Shown: positions 20,934 through 33,492, numbered from the stretch's first letter. The stretch: DNA of 64,000 nucleotides from Cristatella mucedo (GCA_009760855.2 WPIO01000001.1:18045001-18109000); one strand, 5' to 3'. The notes: a model not told the origin generated them from the letters alone. Numbers and translations: made by a program.

Positions 20934-23750
20934 AGGGCGGGTTGGGGGTAAGCTGCATGCAATTCATGATCCGGGTCGTGGTTTCGAGTATAGCAGCAGG
21001 CAGTTCTTGATTGTCTATGGCTACATACAGGTGCTCGAGGCTGCTGAATAAGTTGGCCTTTAATTTTTACTTTAAGATCCGTCCCAACCCGACCTGTCGG
21101 CATGCTCTACAATCCTCCGTGCTGCGGTTCTCCACACCGGAGCCTCACTTGAAGCCTTATGATTAGACTCACATTACATTGCCCTTATTTGAGAACGGCA
21201 AAGCTCGAGAGCGATCCTCCGGAGCGATAAAATGGAGGCAACAGCGGCAATTTGTAAAAATGTATTGAAGACATTTCTTTCTGTGCATGTTACGTGATGA
21301 GCACTGTATTCCAGTGAGACAGCTGTAGGCACTCGCACAGTCACTGCCAACAAGGAATCGCTGATTCAACAGCTTCATTTGCATCAAGGCAGAAGAGTCT
21401 TTGCAGATATTACCTGCTTTCAGTGGCCAACCCAATATATCCCGCTCGGTGCAAGATCATAACCAAAAAAACTGAGCAAAACGCCACAGAACTCTGCTCT
21501 AGATATATTTTCCTGTTATAGTTCTGTCCTTCACTAGCGCTTGAAGACACACTATTCAGTTTTTTTGGGAAGAGGCTAGTTCTTTTTCGAGAGACTACCA
21601 TCATTTTCTGTGGGGGTAAACGAGGCAGCTGCCCGGGCCGCCGCAGGCTGCACAGCTTCAGAGTTCAGAGTTCAGAGTCTGCCTCTGAACCTGAGCCCAC
21701 CACCAGGTTTGAGAACCTAAAAGGCACTCCGGAAGGAATTCATATAGTCCTCCAATTCCGAGCCGGTCACTTAAGTGGGGCGGGGAGCACAATGTTTCAA
21801 GTATACGGCCCGTTCTGTAATCTGGTTCTAAATAAGCCTGATACATGAGCGCTAGCCACAATAAGCCACCTAGGGATACCATGAACAATACCTTCTCAGT
21901 GAGCTGAAAAAGCCCCTCATTAATTGCTCACAACCACAGCTTCCTGTTCGGAACAGATTGCTTTAATAGAAATGCACTCGGAATGCTGCGAGTACCGCAA
22001 GTCAATAGAATATTATCATAGATGACCCCTTATCTGCGTCATAACGCAAATAGAGAAACAGTATACAAGACCTTTTAGAACCCGACTACTCGGTTGCTTC
22101 AAGTAAATTGCTTACTTTTTGAAGAAATAACGCATGCTCTCTGCTTGCAATGGTGGCTCATTTATGATCTTAGGTTAAGATGCTAAGCACTGACCAAGGA
22201 TATCGTCAGAGGCAGTCTTAGTGGTGGTTTTCAGTAAGTAGCTATCAGTTTGAACACTTCTTCAGAAGTGCAGCCGTATACCAAGCAAATTTCTTCATGA
22301 TTCGCGAAGAAAAATATTTAAGATCTCAGCGGACGTGAGAAAATTCTCCAGTTCACCGATTCTGTGGTAGAGGCCCCGATAGCAAGATCTAGCCGATCAC
22401 AAGCCGCCATTTGCTGACCTTTTTGGTTCTAGAGGGTACCCACAGCGGCTTGTGCAAACGCGCTCATAAAACTGCACACATACTCTGGATGACTGGCATA
22501 GCTACTCAAGTGCTGATGTTCCATCGCTTTTTCTTGCTAAGAGGTGTCGCTTGGGTAGTAGTCATTTCTGTTTGAAGTAAATGCCAACCTGGTCTGGCCC
22601 AGGTGCTGAGGAGCTCAGGAGCTTGCCAATAGAACCACGTTCACCCATGCCCTACCTGCAGCAGCAGCTCCACTCGTCCCTAATCAGAGCCGTCCGACCT
22701 TGGCCTTAGCTGCTATAGCTTCGTTCCGTGCCGTACCCGGGATAAAACCCCTTTAAACCTGCAGCCCACTTTAATTCCTCCTTTGTTGTCTAGAAGGGGA
22801 AGTGAGAGTGAGCTGCAAATTACAATCAGTTAACCAGCTGGCTGGCCGCATGCGTCAAGTACATTGCCGGCCTGACAGTTGCCGAAGAGTGGATCTGGCT
22901 TGCTGCCAATGTGCAGAAGCCTGTGATTCGGCTCGCTGTCGGTGTCCAGCAGCTTCCGGTCCTTGGCGTGCGTGTGTTCGAGCTCAGCTGCTAACGAAGC
23001 TGTAAGGTCAGTGTACCTACCGCGGTGTCGGTGGGTGTAAGACAGCAACGATACGATCGATACCCACCCACCGAGTGTGTGCAATTCTTTCAGGTTGAGT
23101 TTGAAAAGTAGTACAGGGCTGCGCCGATAGCTCGACTCGCACAGCGAATCCAGTGAATCAGTGCAGCATTCGCTGCATTTTCGTTCAATAAGAAGTGACG
23201 CATCTCACAGTTGGTCTCGTAAGTTGAACTTTAGCCTCCGCCACACAAGATATATCTTGGTAGCTGTCCCAGGAGGCAGGTCGCATTTCAGTGTGCTCTG
23301 ATGCTCTGTAATATTCCTTCAATAGGCAATGAAGCGTGTAGGGGTCTGCTTTTTTCTGGCACAGCAGAGCCAGGTCTACTTGACTGCTCAGTTGTTCCGT
23401 GCTTTCGCTCTCTCCTAGTGATGCCACTGCGTGTAGATACGGGATTATGCTACTCACCTCATGCCTGCCTGCACCCGTATACCAGGCGCAGGCGCCTCTA
23501 TTTACTTCTCTGTCGCAGCTCTGACTCATTTTGATATACCGTACCTATTTTGTAACTCAGTTTGACGCAGCTTTGCACTTTATGGCCACTGTATGCCTAG
23601 ACCTTTTGCCCAGATTTTTTAGTTCCATTGCATAGATTTTTATGTGAGGCACCACGAATAGCCATGGCGGTTTTAAGGTTAGAAAATAAAAAAGCATCTG
23701 CACGAAATCTAGGAGTTTTGTTCCAAAGAACCTTTCCGAAGACGACCACA
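20933..23750. other. Unassigned sequence, about 2.8 kb
   Basis: Short ORFs on both strands (for example 22830-23084 - and 23185-23529 -) have no recognisable domain or splice support. The triplet GTTCAGAGTTCAGAGTTC at about 21659-21677 is a small tandem repeat. Nothing else could be supported. Confidence 0.4.
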
Positions 23751-23754
23751 TCAG

Positions 23755-24478
23755 CTTCTTGTCACGTCTGCTTATTTTCAGCTATGTAGCATTGCACACA
23801 TTCGTGCCTGCTTAGACAGGGATGCTATATCCAAGTAGATTCGTGCGTTAGCAACATCCCCGTCTCGACTTCCTTACCTCCTTGCCTGCAGGTCTTACGG
23901 CCTACGCAATCAGGAGCTTACAGTTTGTGTAAGCTCTGCAGCCAGACTCGTCTATTGTGTTTCAGTTGCCACAGTATACCACTTCTCGCCGCCCTGCATC
24001 GGCTCCAAATCAACAGCGTTTCGACTTCCAGATTCTGTCACTCACTTTCAGGTCCCTTAATTCTCTTGCTCCAGCTCACCGCTCAGAGCTACTCCCCAAT
24101 CAGGCACCACCCTCTCTCTTCTCGTTCAAACCGTCGGTTAGCCGAGTCTCGAACTGACCTCAAAACCTTTGAAGACAGTGCCTCTACTTTGCCTGCTCCA
24201 AAAGCCTGCAACTGGCTCAGGATTGGCTTTACAGCATCCTCTGACGTGACATTTCAAAAGAAGCTAACAATGCAAATGTTCCTCTCAATATGGGCTGGAT
24301 CCTTGTGATTTGTCCTTTGTCGGCTTATTCGTGCTGACACTTGGCATGTTACCACTAACCATATGCATACTGATGCTGTACATGCAACAATTAACTATAT
24401 GGTCATGCATTTGAAGCATATTGGAAGTGTTTAGAAAGAGATCAAGTTATGAGGGCAATATAAAAATGTGTGATTCTT
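23755..24478 (+). mobile_element. L2-clade retrotransposon, diverged 3' copy
   Basis: It reads VTSAYFQL-CSIAHIRACLDRD (23762-23826), then a broken ORF2 C-terminus with SSAARLVYC (about 23935-23962), SFKPSVSR and VTFQKKLTMQMFL (24245-24285). The 3' UTR words GTGCTGACACTTGGCATG and the tail GTGTTTAGAAAGAGATCAAG with AATATAAAA follow. It is collinear with the intact-looking copies but has many indels. Confidence 0.8.
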
Positions 24479-25555
24479 GTTATCAGCAACATGTGGCCAA
24501 TCCAGAAGTATATGTAGAAGTATAGGTAAACGTAAGTGTTATGGTTGTACCTCATGTTGGTACGCCGAAATTTAGTGCAGATTGATTCTGTACACACTTT
24601 GAAAGCCGAAAAGATGCAAATACTTATGCAAATTGTCATATGCTGGCTACAATCGTCTGCGTTTCGCTTTTTTTTAACAAGCTTGTGCGCAGGACTACTA
24701 TAACCGCACCAGGGGATGCTCCCGGATAACGCTAGGCCGACCAGAGCTTCCAGCTACTCCGAGACTGTGACTTGTGCTTTGGCCTGCCCGAATGCTGCAT
24801 ATTTGGGGTTTTGAGAATTTTTTTTCGCCCGGTTGTATCATCATTATTGTATCTCAAAGGTCGTTATTTTATGTGATTAGACAGCAAAACTAAGCATGTC
24901 ACTGTCGAACATTGTCGAATTAAGATCAGTGTAGAATTTCATTAGTCTAGGTCTATAGTCATTTGTTGAACGTTGTACACCTAAGATTGAATAATTTAAT
25001 AATTACATGGGTACACATAGGTGCCTGAAGCCGTACGTTTACATTAGTGTAACAAAAAACTATCAGTCGCACATCAATTACTGAGAAGATGTGGTAGAAC
25101 AAGATGCTGGCACTGCTGTCTCAAAGAGGTCGTAGCAATCTTATGATTTGAAGATAGCTTGGGATTAGAGAATTCACCGTGCCCTATACTATTAACAAGT
25201 TGAACGGGACTGGTTCGATGGCCTGGGCAGTTGAATCTATCGATAACCTCCTCATCCAGCTGGTAGCAACCCAGAATAGATCTATCACACTTTGAGACCT
25301 GGCACGGTCTTGCAGAGATGCTTCCGGGATCGATTTTGGTAAACGTATGATTAGTAGGAATCTCGCTAAGATTGGCATCTTCCTTGTTGGTTGCAAAACG
25401 TAAGTCTCTGCTTACCAGACACCGTAAATCGGGCAGCTTTCAGTAGGCCCACGACCACGCCCTCTGGACAGAGGACCCCTGGAATTCAGTTTTAGACGGA
25501 CTGATGAAAGTAGGTTAACGATATTTGGCATTATGACTGTGGTATAGTGTAAGGC
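24479..25555. other. Unassigned AT-rich sequence
   Basis: No element or domain recognised. A short iteration of GTAGAAGTATAGG-like words occurs near 24508-24530. Confidence 0.4.
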
Positions 25556-26425
25556 TTAGCCGAAGGAAAGATGAGGCATACCGGCATGACGGCCTTGAAC
25601 CAGCAAGAAAACTTTGCCATCATATCCGCGATGGTTTTCGATGCTACTTTTCGGAAAACACTGTTGGAGCTCAGCTTCAGATCCTAGGTCCAAAAAGGAC
25701 CAAAATGTGTGCACCTGCAGATGGTTAAGCAAGATGAGCTGCAAAGCACAAATACTTGGCTTGTAGGGCCCTTATATTTGGCAGCAAGATAACTGTCCTC
25801 CAAGCACTCTGTCAGGCGATTTAAAGCAGCTTTCTTAGAGGAATCCGGACAGCTTCTGATGGGCTGGCCCAGCTAGTCAGTCGCCTGATCGGAACCATTT
25901 AGTACGTTTATGGGACAGCATCGAAGTTGGCTGAGGCTGGTTGTTCGGTCGCCATTGGTACCCCACTTTTGCGATAAAATATTTCGGATCCGTAGAATGC
26001 TGCTGCAGAAGAGACAATATGAAAGCAGCTTGTGGCCTCCACGTCTGTTCAGACATGGAGGTCGTAGAGAATAGTGGTGGGGCGACGTCGTCCTAAACGC
26101 GTACGTACGAAATGCACGGTGTCTGTTTCTGGGTAATCCATAAATATCTTCGCTGGCTGTTCGCAACTTTACCTTGTCTAGCGGCGAAGAAAATAATCTT
26201 GCTGTCCAAACAGAGCAGCAGCCACCGCAGGTCGGCCCGTACTGCGAGGTCTGCTTTGCGACTCGAGTGCTAGGCATTAGGCGACAACAAGATGAGCTTT
26301 GCTGGCATGACGGCCTTGAACCGGCAAGTAAACTTGGCCGCATATTTGCGATAGTTTGCCGCCGTAGTAACTCGTTTGAAGATTTTGCAGTAGGATTAGG
26401 ACGGCTTGTTGTCAGTTGCACATAA
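25556..26425. repeat. Region with two copies of an unclassified dispersed repeat
   Basis: GGCATGACGGCCTTGAACC-GCAAG occurs at about 25581-25604 and again at about 26303-26326, each with related flanks (AAGATGAG on the left, C/GATATxxGCGATxGTTT on the right). Related words occur at 57866-57886 (+), in reverse at 38775-38800 and possibly 48725-48745. In one frame it reads DGLEPASK. The ORFs of 62, 83 and 182 codons here have no independent support. Confidence 0.5.
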
Positions 26426-27125
26426 CGTACTGCCGGTCAAAACTCTTTACTTGTTGTTGACGAGAGCGAGAGAGTCGAACAGCTACCGAGCAAGCGGTAA
26501 TCGAATAGTATCGCCTGCCTGCCAGCCTGCTTCGTGGGGAAACGGATACACCGAGAGGATATTACTAATCCGCAACCGAGCTCTATTTACTCTTTACTTC
26601 TATACACAATCCTTAAATTTAGGCACGATCAATGCAGCCATGTGGTCTTTACTTGGAAGCTAATGACTACTGGCCTGCCGACCGTAAATGAAAGAGCCTG
26701 CATCATTAATCAGATTGGTGCACATTGCCTCCTCGCCGATGGCTCAGACAAATACCAGCGCCGACATTCGCCACAAGTAAACCTAGGGTACTCATTAATT
26801 TCATTGGCCACGCCTGCTCGCTGCCCGCACGATGACCTCCCACTGTTCTCAAGAGTATTAGTAACCGGCTGTTAGCAGCACAACCGTGGGTGCACCACAT
26901 CCTTACAGATAAGGCGAGAAAGAGTGAAGCTGCAGATGGCCTCTCAGAACGAGCAAGCCTCTGGCATCAGTCGGGTACAAAGTCAGAATTCAAATGCCAA
27001 AAAATCCCGGTCATATATTGCTATGCTGATAAAGACGTCTAGGTGTCGTAGCGTGTATATGCGTATTCAAAACCTACTGCAATTGCACTATTGTATGACG
27101 GCAGCGGTAAAGCTCCCTTACGGCT
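26426..27125. other. Unassigned sequence
   Basis: No recognisable gene or repeat. It ends at the AATAAT tail of the next L2 copy. Confidence 0.4.
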
Positions 27126-27440
27126 AATAATAATAATAATAACAATAATGCACTTGATAAAGCGCCCTCAGAGAACTCAATCTCTTTCTAGGTTCTTTAC
27201 GTTTGCTGCAAAGGAAACACGGTCGAATGGTGAGTGGTATCGTGCTTGATAAACAACACGAATAACATGTTTAGGGGTGACATGCACAGGGCAGCATGCA
27301 AGTGTGGTTAGCAGCAGCATGCAACAGTGTCAGCAGGCATAAGCACATAAAGGACGAATCACAGGGACCCATTAAGCGCCGTCATAAATAGGTGCGTTTT
27401 TAAGTTCTTTCTAAATGTGGTCAAGTCAGGCGATGTCATA
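27126..27440 (-). mobile_element. L2-clade retrotransposon, 3' UTR and last codons
   Basis: From the left: (AAT)n tail, then on the minus strand the hairpin GCGCCCTCAGAGAACTCAAT / CTCTTTCTAGG. Next come the UTR words GGTGACATGCACAGGG and AGGACGAATCACAGGGACCC, then GTGCGTTTTTAAG at the ORF2 end. It breaks off near 27440. Confidence 0.85.
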
Positions 27441-27807
27441 GCTGCATATAACTAATAATTGGCGTTCGTACCCACACCTGCTCGCTATCCTTCTGCCTTG
27501 AGCAAGTACGAGATGGAATTTCCCTTTTTTTGTGGGATCTCATAGCGACAAGTTTCAAATTCGAATCGACTGAAGGCGAGGAATCGGAGCCCTTGATCGG
27601 AGCCAGGCGATACGTGGGCTTAGACGGTTCTGACATTCCTCGAACAATTTTCGTGCAACGCAAGACGATTGGCACTTCCAATTGTGGGAAAGAGAGGAAC
27701 AGCCAATAAAGTATTTCCAGTCGCCATTGGCCATGTAGAGTAGTCTCTGTGGAGGAGTCCATTTCGAATTCCTGATGCGGAGTTACCCTTATAATAATAG
27801 TAATACT

Positions 27808-27977
27808 ATCTGATTTAACAGACTCTTTTTTGTATAGCGACAGAAGAGCCTTTACGGCTATCGCCACCGCTTGCAGTGGCGACAAAGGATTGCCCACCGC
27901 AGGATTCGAACCCACGACCTCGGGGCCGAGGTCGTCAAATGCAACCGCCTTACCCAGTGAGCCACCATTACGGCTCA
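27808..27977 (-). mobile_element. SINE1 copy (tRNA-derived)
   Basis: Minus strand: head GTGAGCCGTAATGGTGGCTC, box A in CTGGGTAAGGCGG, perfect B box GGTTCGAATCC (27912-27902 region), then the body with CACTGCAAGCGGTGGCGATA and GCCGTAAAGGCTCTTC, ending in CTGTTAAATCAGATAGTATT. It is one of five clear copies in the window. Confidence 0.88.
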
Positions 27978-28092
27978 CCACCCTTGTCATATACGTACAT
28001 CCACCACCACCGCAGAGACGGGGGCCGAGGCACGCACCGGTGCCGCCGGAGTGAAAGCATAAATATAGTAATATATGAGATATATAAAGCAT

Positions 28093-28122
28093 GAATATAT
28101 ATATATATATATATATATATTG
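28093..28122 (+). repeat. (AT)n microsatellite
   Basis: Short TA dinucleotide tract, followed by AT-rich sequence with repeated TTTATATAGAAT words to 28205. Confidence 0.95.
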
Positions 28123-28481
28123 TTAGAATGACAAGGGTGATTCCCTCTAGAATATTTATATATAAAATTTATATAGAATTTATATAGAATATTTAGAATA
28201 TTTATCATTATTGCCATTACTGTTGTGGAATACACGGAAGTTCTCAGACTTGGCCTTGCTGATAGAGTCACATAAATGATGCTCATAGAGAAGGGATTCG
28301 ATTAGGGAACTCATCATATGTCGCTTACCATTTCAGTAGCATAGCCCACTTAAAAACTGCTACATGCCGCCACCCATTTTCAATTGCCTACTCTTTCCTG
28401 TGGAGCTGCCACCAAAGCTAAAAAAAAATTGATTGCAGTGTGTTGAGGTGAAGGAACACTTCCATTAGAGAGACTGCTTAA

Positions 28482-28600
28482 TAATAATAAAAATAATAAC
28501 AATGCATTCGTATAGCGCCCTCGGGAAACTCAGCCTCTTTCGAGGCACTTTACATATGATGTAAATGAAGCATGATTAAATGATTAGTGGTTGAATGCGG
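28482..28600 (-). mobile_element. L2-clade retrotransposon, 3' tail fragment
   Basis: AATAATAATAAAAATAATAA then GCGCCCTCGGGAAACTCAGC / CTCTTTCGAGGCACTTTACA and ATGATTAAATGATTAGTGG. This is the L2 3' end on the minus strand, about 120 bp. Confidence 0.75.
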
Positions 28601-29398
28601 GACTTGCGACCCGATACCAAGCAGTTGTGATTTTCGGTATTTCGAGCACTTTACAGATCCACCCCAAGCATTTGGTTTCTAAGGCGATTTAAAGTAAAAT
28701 CCAGCCGATCTATACAAGACAGATGGGACAACGTGCACTGCTATTGGCTTCGGCTTATCTAAGAACAAATATTGGGTTCGCATATAATTGAAAAATAAAA
28801 AACTGTTTCTTCATGCAGCAAACCAGGCACTCGCATCTTCCTGGTAATACTGCTATCATCGCACTCTGCATGTGGTAAATAGTCAGCAGGTCTACTAGTC
28901 TTTGTAGTGGCTCTTTGAATCCTGTTCTTAATGTGAGCGAGGTCAGCCGCGAAAAGGCTTTGGCCAGTCTGAGCAAGTCCGTACTGCTGCATCAGCCGCA
29001 CAATGCACAGGCCTTTTTTGAGGGACTGGAAAGGTAATTACTCGTTGCTAACTATATTTGCCAGCTGCTGACTGTGTCCCTTGTGAGCAGTGCGTCCCAT
29101 AACTACAGGCGTCAATGTACATTGCGAGTTCGCAGAAGTTTGCTGAGAAGCATCGAGTCTTGCCAATGTGAGTTCGAAGAAACTCCTGCCTGTCAGTAGC
29201 CCGATGGGAGGACGACGTTTTATTGTCGAGCCGTTCATCTTGGACGAATACTGGAGGATAGCTGAGGGCAGTGCTTTCATTCAGTCAAAACCGGCCACGA
29301 TGTTGTGTTACTAGTGCTCCAAGAGACGGTTGAATTACTTTAAGGCTACTAACGTGCTTAATTTCCAGCCTATTAAAAGCGCCCAAATAGAGATTTAG
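28601..29398. other. Unassigned sequence
   Basis: No domain or element recognised. Overlapping minus-strand ORFs at 28755-29001 are short and featureless. Confidence 0.4.
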
Positions 29399-30600
29399 TT
29401 CTCTATATAATAATGATTATAATAACAGTATAGCACGCTCGGAGAACTTGAATCTTTTTCTAGGCACTTCATATATGATGTAAAAGAGGCTTGACGATAT
29501 GGTTAGTAGTAGCAAGCACAGCGTCAACATGCATAATGTGGTTAGTGGTGGTAAAATAAGCAGTGTCAGCAAACATCCGCTTGCAGTGGACAAAAACAAG
29601 GGCTCAGCAAATATTGTGAGGAACAGGAACGCTTTTAGCTTCTTTTGAAATGTCACCATGTCAGGAAACGTCGTGAAGTCTGTCAGGAGTAAGTTCCAGA
29701 CTTTGCGAGCATACAAACTAAAGGCACGGTCTCCGAAAAATTTAAGGTTGGTTCAAGGCATTACGTCAGAAGAAAGCCTATTACAATGCCCATCCTGATT
29801 TGGGAGTAGTTCTGAGTGGCAGAATGGAGCGAGAGATCGCTATTTGACTGGGAGCCAGTGCATGCAGGCCAGAGGTGGTGTAATGTAGCAACTGTAATGC
29901 TCATGAAAGACAAGCCTGGCTTCAGAGTTTTGCACTATCTGTTTGCACCTGGTTGCATAGACTGGAAGACCTGCAAGCATTGGGTTACACAAGTCGAGAA
30001 GGAATGTCACAAATGCATGGCCTAATTTGGATCTAGTATCCCTGCCTATGCCAAACCGAATTTTGCACTACTGCATAGCTGAAAGTAGGCAGAAGTTACT
30101 GTGGAGCTGATGTGGTCGTCTACAGAAAGGTCTCTTTGGAACAAAACACCTCGATTGTGTGCTGATGTAATGGGAGATGTGCCGGAAGAGCCATTTTTGA
30201 ACGTTAAGCTTACCAACATTTGAGTCACACAAATAGGTTTGCTGCTAACTTGTAAGCCGTGACGGCACACTAGGTAAGGCGGTTGCTTTTCACGAAGACC
30301 TCGGCCCCGAGGTCGCGGGTTCGAATCCTGAAGTGGGCGATCCTGTATTGCCACTGCAAGCAATGGTGATAGCCGTAAAGGCTCTTCCGTGGCTATGCAA
30401 AAGAGGCTGTTTAATCAGCTAGTATTTTTTAAGTTGTTTTTTTATCGCCATTCAATTTGAGAAAGTTTGCTGCCATACAAGTGCAAATGCCAGCAATGCA
30501 TGCAGCAATGGAGGTGAGTGTTAAACGTGTAGGAAAGCTGAGAGCGAATAGATCATAGGTATTCGATATGCATAGCTCGTCGAGCCATTTGTAAGTGATT
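29399..30600 (-). mobile_element. L2-clade retrotransposon, ORF2 3' half, split by a SINE1
   Basis: Minus strand, from the right: a degraded segment near 30600-30520, then IAACIAGICTCMAANFLKLN (30497-30438), a SINE1 insertion, then KPICVTQMLVSLTFKNGSSG, ITSAHNRGVLFQRDLSVDDH and ISSTVTSAYFQL (30245-30065). The C-terminal region and the 3' UTR with hairpin follow, to the (AAT)n-like tail at 29405-29425. Frameshifts show it is dead. The SINE lies between the DKT and L-V-M-G-KPS blocks. Confidence 0.85.
30252..30424 (+). mobile_element. SINE1 copy nested in an L2 element
   Basis: Head GCCGTGACGGCACACTAGGT, box A region TAGGTAAGGCGG, perfect B box GGTTCGAATCC (30318-30328), then CACTGCAAGCAATGGTGATA, GCCGTAAAGGCTCTTCCGTG, ending CTGTTTAATCAGCTAGTA. 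It lies antisense to the host L2, whose coding blocks continue on both sides. A clear target-site duplication was not seen. Confidence 0.9.
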
Positions 30601-32015
30601 TCGCTATTAACTTCAAAAGACCCTGTGTCTACACTCGTCAGAAATCGTTGGGGAAATATATGCCACTGCACTAAATCCATGGAAAATAAATGGCATTTTA
30701 AGATTCAATAAAAAAATCGCGAACTTCTCTTCCAAAACGAAGCGTGCACTACTCGGCACCCGAGAAATGGAGTACAAATTCGATGACCCTAGGGCCCTTG
30801 TTACTCTGGTTAGGTTTTGGTTTGACAGAGCTGATGATAGATGCACAGCAGCTGCTCCAAAAGTCGAATCGGCTTGGCCCTAGTTGGCCCCTGCCACCAC
30901 CAGCTGCAAATTTGATGGCACCTGTTTTTACATGCCTGTCTGACTAAATCTGTGCCCTGGAGCCAGCTAAACGAGGTGGGCACAGCAAGCTACATGGATG
31001 CCAGACAAGGCCGAGGAGCCACTCAGTCTGGCCTTTGACCTCTGCTCTGCTCACCTCACGAGAACGGCAGGGCAGTAGCTGTATCTGGCAGAGTCGTTTC
31101 TGGAGCTTCTGCGGCTGCTACTGCTGCTCTGGGCAGAACCATTTTCTGCTGCAATGGGTCTTTGTCAAGGACCTGCTCGTCGGCTTTGTCTGCATTTTGT
31201 TATCCCAGCATTATACAACTATGGTGGGATTTCTCGTGGGTGTTCCTCGAAGCTGACTGATCAGTAGCCAATTAAAGAGGCGGTGGTACCGCCTCAGCTG
31301 TGGGGCTGATTAGTGTCAAAGGTATTTCTCGGCAGGTCGTGTTTCGGGCAAGTACCAGGCGGCTGATTACTTGAAAGCAACGGGAGGGAGGCAGACGGCA
31401 CTCTGGACCACGGCCACCTGCCATCGCAAGTGCCCACTATAACCGGGCACAGGTCGGAATTGAAAATTTCAGGCCGGTGCTAAGTATTGAAGCTGCTAGC
31501 CTGCCTGGCATGTACTTCTGCAGCGAAGGTTGTGGCTGCTTCCGTCGCACAGCATGGAACTGACACCAGGCAAATGTTCTCCCTGCCTGAGGCAGCACTA
31601 GAAAGCACTAATGCAGCACCAGCACCAAGAAAACTGTGGGCAAAGAGAGATTAAGCTTGCATAGCAACAGTAGCAACCGAAGCAGCAGCAACGGCAGCCA
31701 AAGCCATCGCCATTCTGCGATGGTTCCAAACGTTCCAGATCGGCCTGCACCGGCGAAGCCTTCTAGCCTGCACATGAGGGCAGCAGCTTGCATGATTCAT
31801 CCTAGCCCGAAGGTACCACAGGAAGTTCCTACCTTGACAAGCTGGGGCGTAACTGGGTTACAAGTAACGACAGTTGCTGCTTCTTCTAGTGCTACTGCTG
31901 CTCGAGTCATGCCGATGACGCTCGAGTGACGCCGAATTATAGTCTCGAGGATATGTTTGCCAGCGGAATTAATTGGCCAGGAGCCTGAAAAGACAAATCA
32001 CATAGCAAATAACTC
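30601..32015. other. Unassigned sequence
   Basis: It includes a CAGC/AGCAGCAG-rich patch near 31660-31700. ORFs of 60-100 codons have no recognisable family. Confidence 0.4.
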
Positions 32016-32019
32016 AGAC

Positions 32020-32420
32020 TTTGTCAGATAAGGATACCGGCCAAGCTGAATCACCCATTCGTAATGCCCCACTGGAAATTCTCTACTTCCAGGCCTCCTG
32101 CCTGTGCTATAAGAAGCCTAAAATTAGCAGACATCTCTGCAGCTAGGCTAACTTATCGTGAACGCTACAACTGCCACATCGCTACGCGTCTCTCCGATCT
32201 GCACTTGCATCGCATCAAGCAATGGCAGTTTTCAAGGTCGCGTCGCTCATATTCAGGTGCCTTCAGTCATTTCCTCCGGACAACATGTCCACGATACTTC
32301 CTAATCAGGCTTCGCATGACACCACTCGTTCCTCCGACTTCGGCCGTTTGGTCGTGCCTCTAAAGAACGACATGATGATAAGGATAACGATGCAAATGCC
32401 TGCCCATCGTACGAATGCTT
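32020..32420 (+). mobile_element. L2-clade retrotransposon, heavily diverged internal fragment
   Basis: It contains GATAAGGATACC-GCCAAGCTGA, TCTGCAGCTAGGCTAACTTATCGTGA, CTGCACTTGCATCGCATCAAGCA and TTCAAGGTCGCGTCGCTCAT. These follow the same order as the clean copies (DKDTxSKL, SAARLxxRER, DLHWLPVKQ, FKVxSLT). Confidence 0.7.
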
Positions 32421-33243
32421 TCGTGAAAAAACAAACGAGAAATGCAGTATGGCGGATGGATAAGGCCACGCAATCTACGAGTACTTTGGTCAAGTCCGTC
32501 TTTCGCAGACTTGTGGCACAAAAGGATGTGAATAGTTTTTTCTAATATAAACTTACCTTAGCAAAACTGCAAAACGCCAAAGCATATTTATGCCATGCAG
32601 TCCGATTCTGTTTTGGCTAAATCTCAGCTGCCTCGTTTGTCCTAGTGCTGTCTTGGCTTTTTGTTAGGCCGTCTTTGCTTAGGCATATTGTTCCCATGAC
32701 CCCTTATGCCTAAACTGATAGAAACAGTTTAAAAAGCATTTATCTTAACTATCTGCACATTAGCTATTTTGTCAGCTCTACTTACATCATTGCATGCAGC
32801 AGTCATGTACGGAGATATATATATATATATGTATATATATATACACCCTTGAAGGACACTCATAGCTAACACATAACACTATAATATATCAAATGTTCAA
32901 TCAACAAAAGCTTCGACTTTGTACGATAATTGCATGCAATTTCTCGTTCGCGTTGCTACGAAAAAAGATCTTCAACATACCGTTCCCACCGGTTGGCCAC
33001 GTTCGAGTTTTCGCACTGGCGGCCCTAAAGTAATGACTGCGACGAGATTCCGAAAGAGATTTCATTGGGCACGGCTCTTCATGTTTTCCTGCAGAATTCA
33101 GCATGATTATGCTTGCGTGCGTAAATACATGTGAACATTTATCTGCTTAAAAATACGTGAGAAGTTAGTTCGGCAAGCGTCGCCATATTTCTCGTCAGAG
33201 AGAGGCGATCCGCTGACGCTCTTTCAAAAGCAAAAGCAAGCGC
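32421..33243. other. Unassigned AT-rich sequence with an (AT)n tract
   Basis: A TATATATATG tract lies at about 32815-32843. No gene recognised. Confidence 0.45.
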
Positions 33244-33255
33244 TTGCTCGTTGCC

Positions 33256-33492
33256 ATGGATCCGAGCGCCGACGACGCTTGGGACTGTGGAAACAGGAAG
33301 TGCCGAGCGCGTCTCTGTGGACTACGGTGCAATACCTGTTATGACGTGCGTCGACATGAGCTATTTCCCTGCCGTCGCTGTGCCGGTCGCACCTACTTCG
33401 TTTTGGCCAGATTTCTGAGCGGCTACCGGTACCTGACTACAATCAAAACACCTGCCGTAGACGCAACGACGTCGGCTCACTGCTTGCCTTGA
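33256..33492 (+). CDS. Candidate small Cys-rich protein or first exon, unassigned
   Basis: The ATG at 33256 sits in a strong Kozak-like context (TTGCCATGG). The 78-residue frame begins MDPSADDAWDCGNRKC and has a dense cysteine series (C11, C16, C21, C25, C28, C39, C42) ending CRRC, which suggests one or two small zinc-binding knuckles. I do not recognise the family. It could equally be a transposase N-terminus or a chance ORF, as no downstream exon is visible and a SINE1 copy follows within 100 bp. Confidence 0.25.
   Translation: MDPSADDAWDCGNRKCRARLCGLRCNTCYDVRRHELFPCRRCAGRTYFVLARFLSGYRYLTTIKTPAVDATTSAHCLP

Noticed and set aside
25873-26421. 182-codon minus-strand ORF
   Set aside because: It overlaps a dispersed repeat and shows no recognisable family.
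27436-28092. 218-codon minus-strand ORF as a gene
   Set aside because: Its N-terminal half is a SINE1 read through. The rest has no recognisable domain.
30252-30424. Functional tRNA genes at the B-box sites
   Set aside because: The heads have box A/B-like words but are followed by a shared non-tRNA body and tail in several dispersed copies. They are SINEs.
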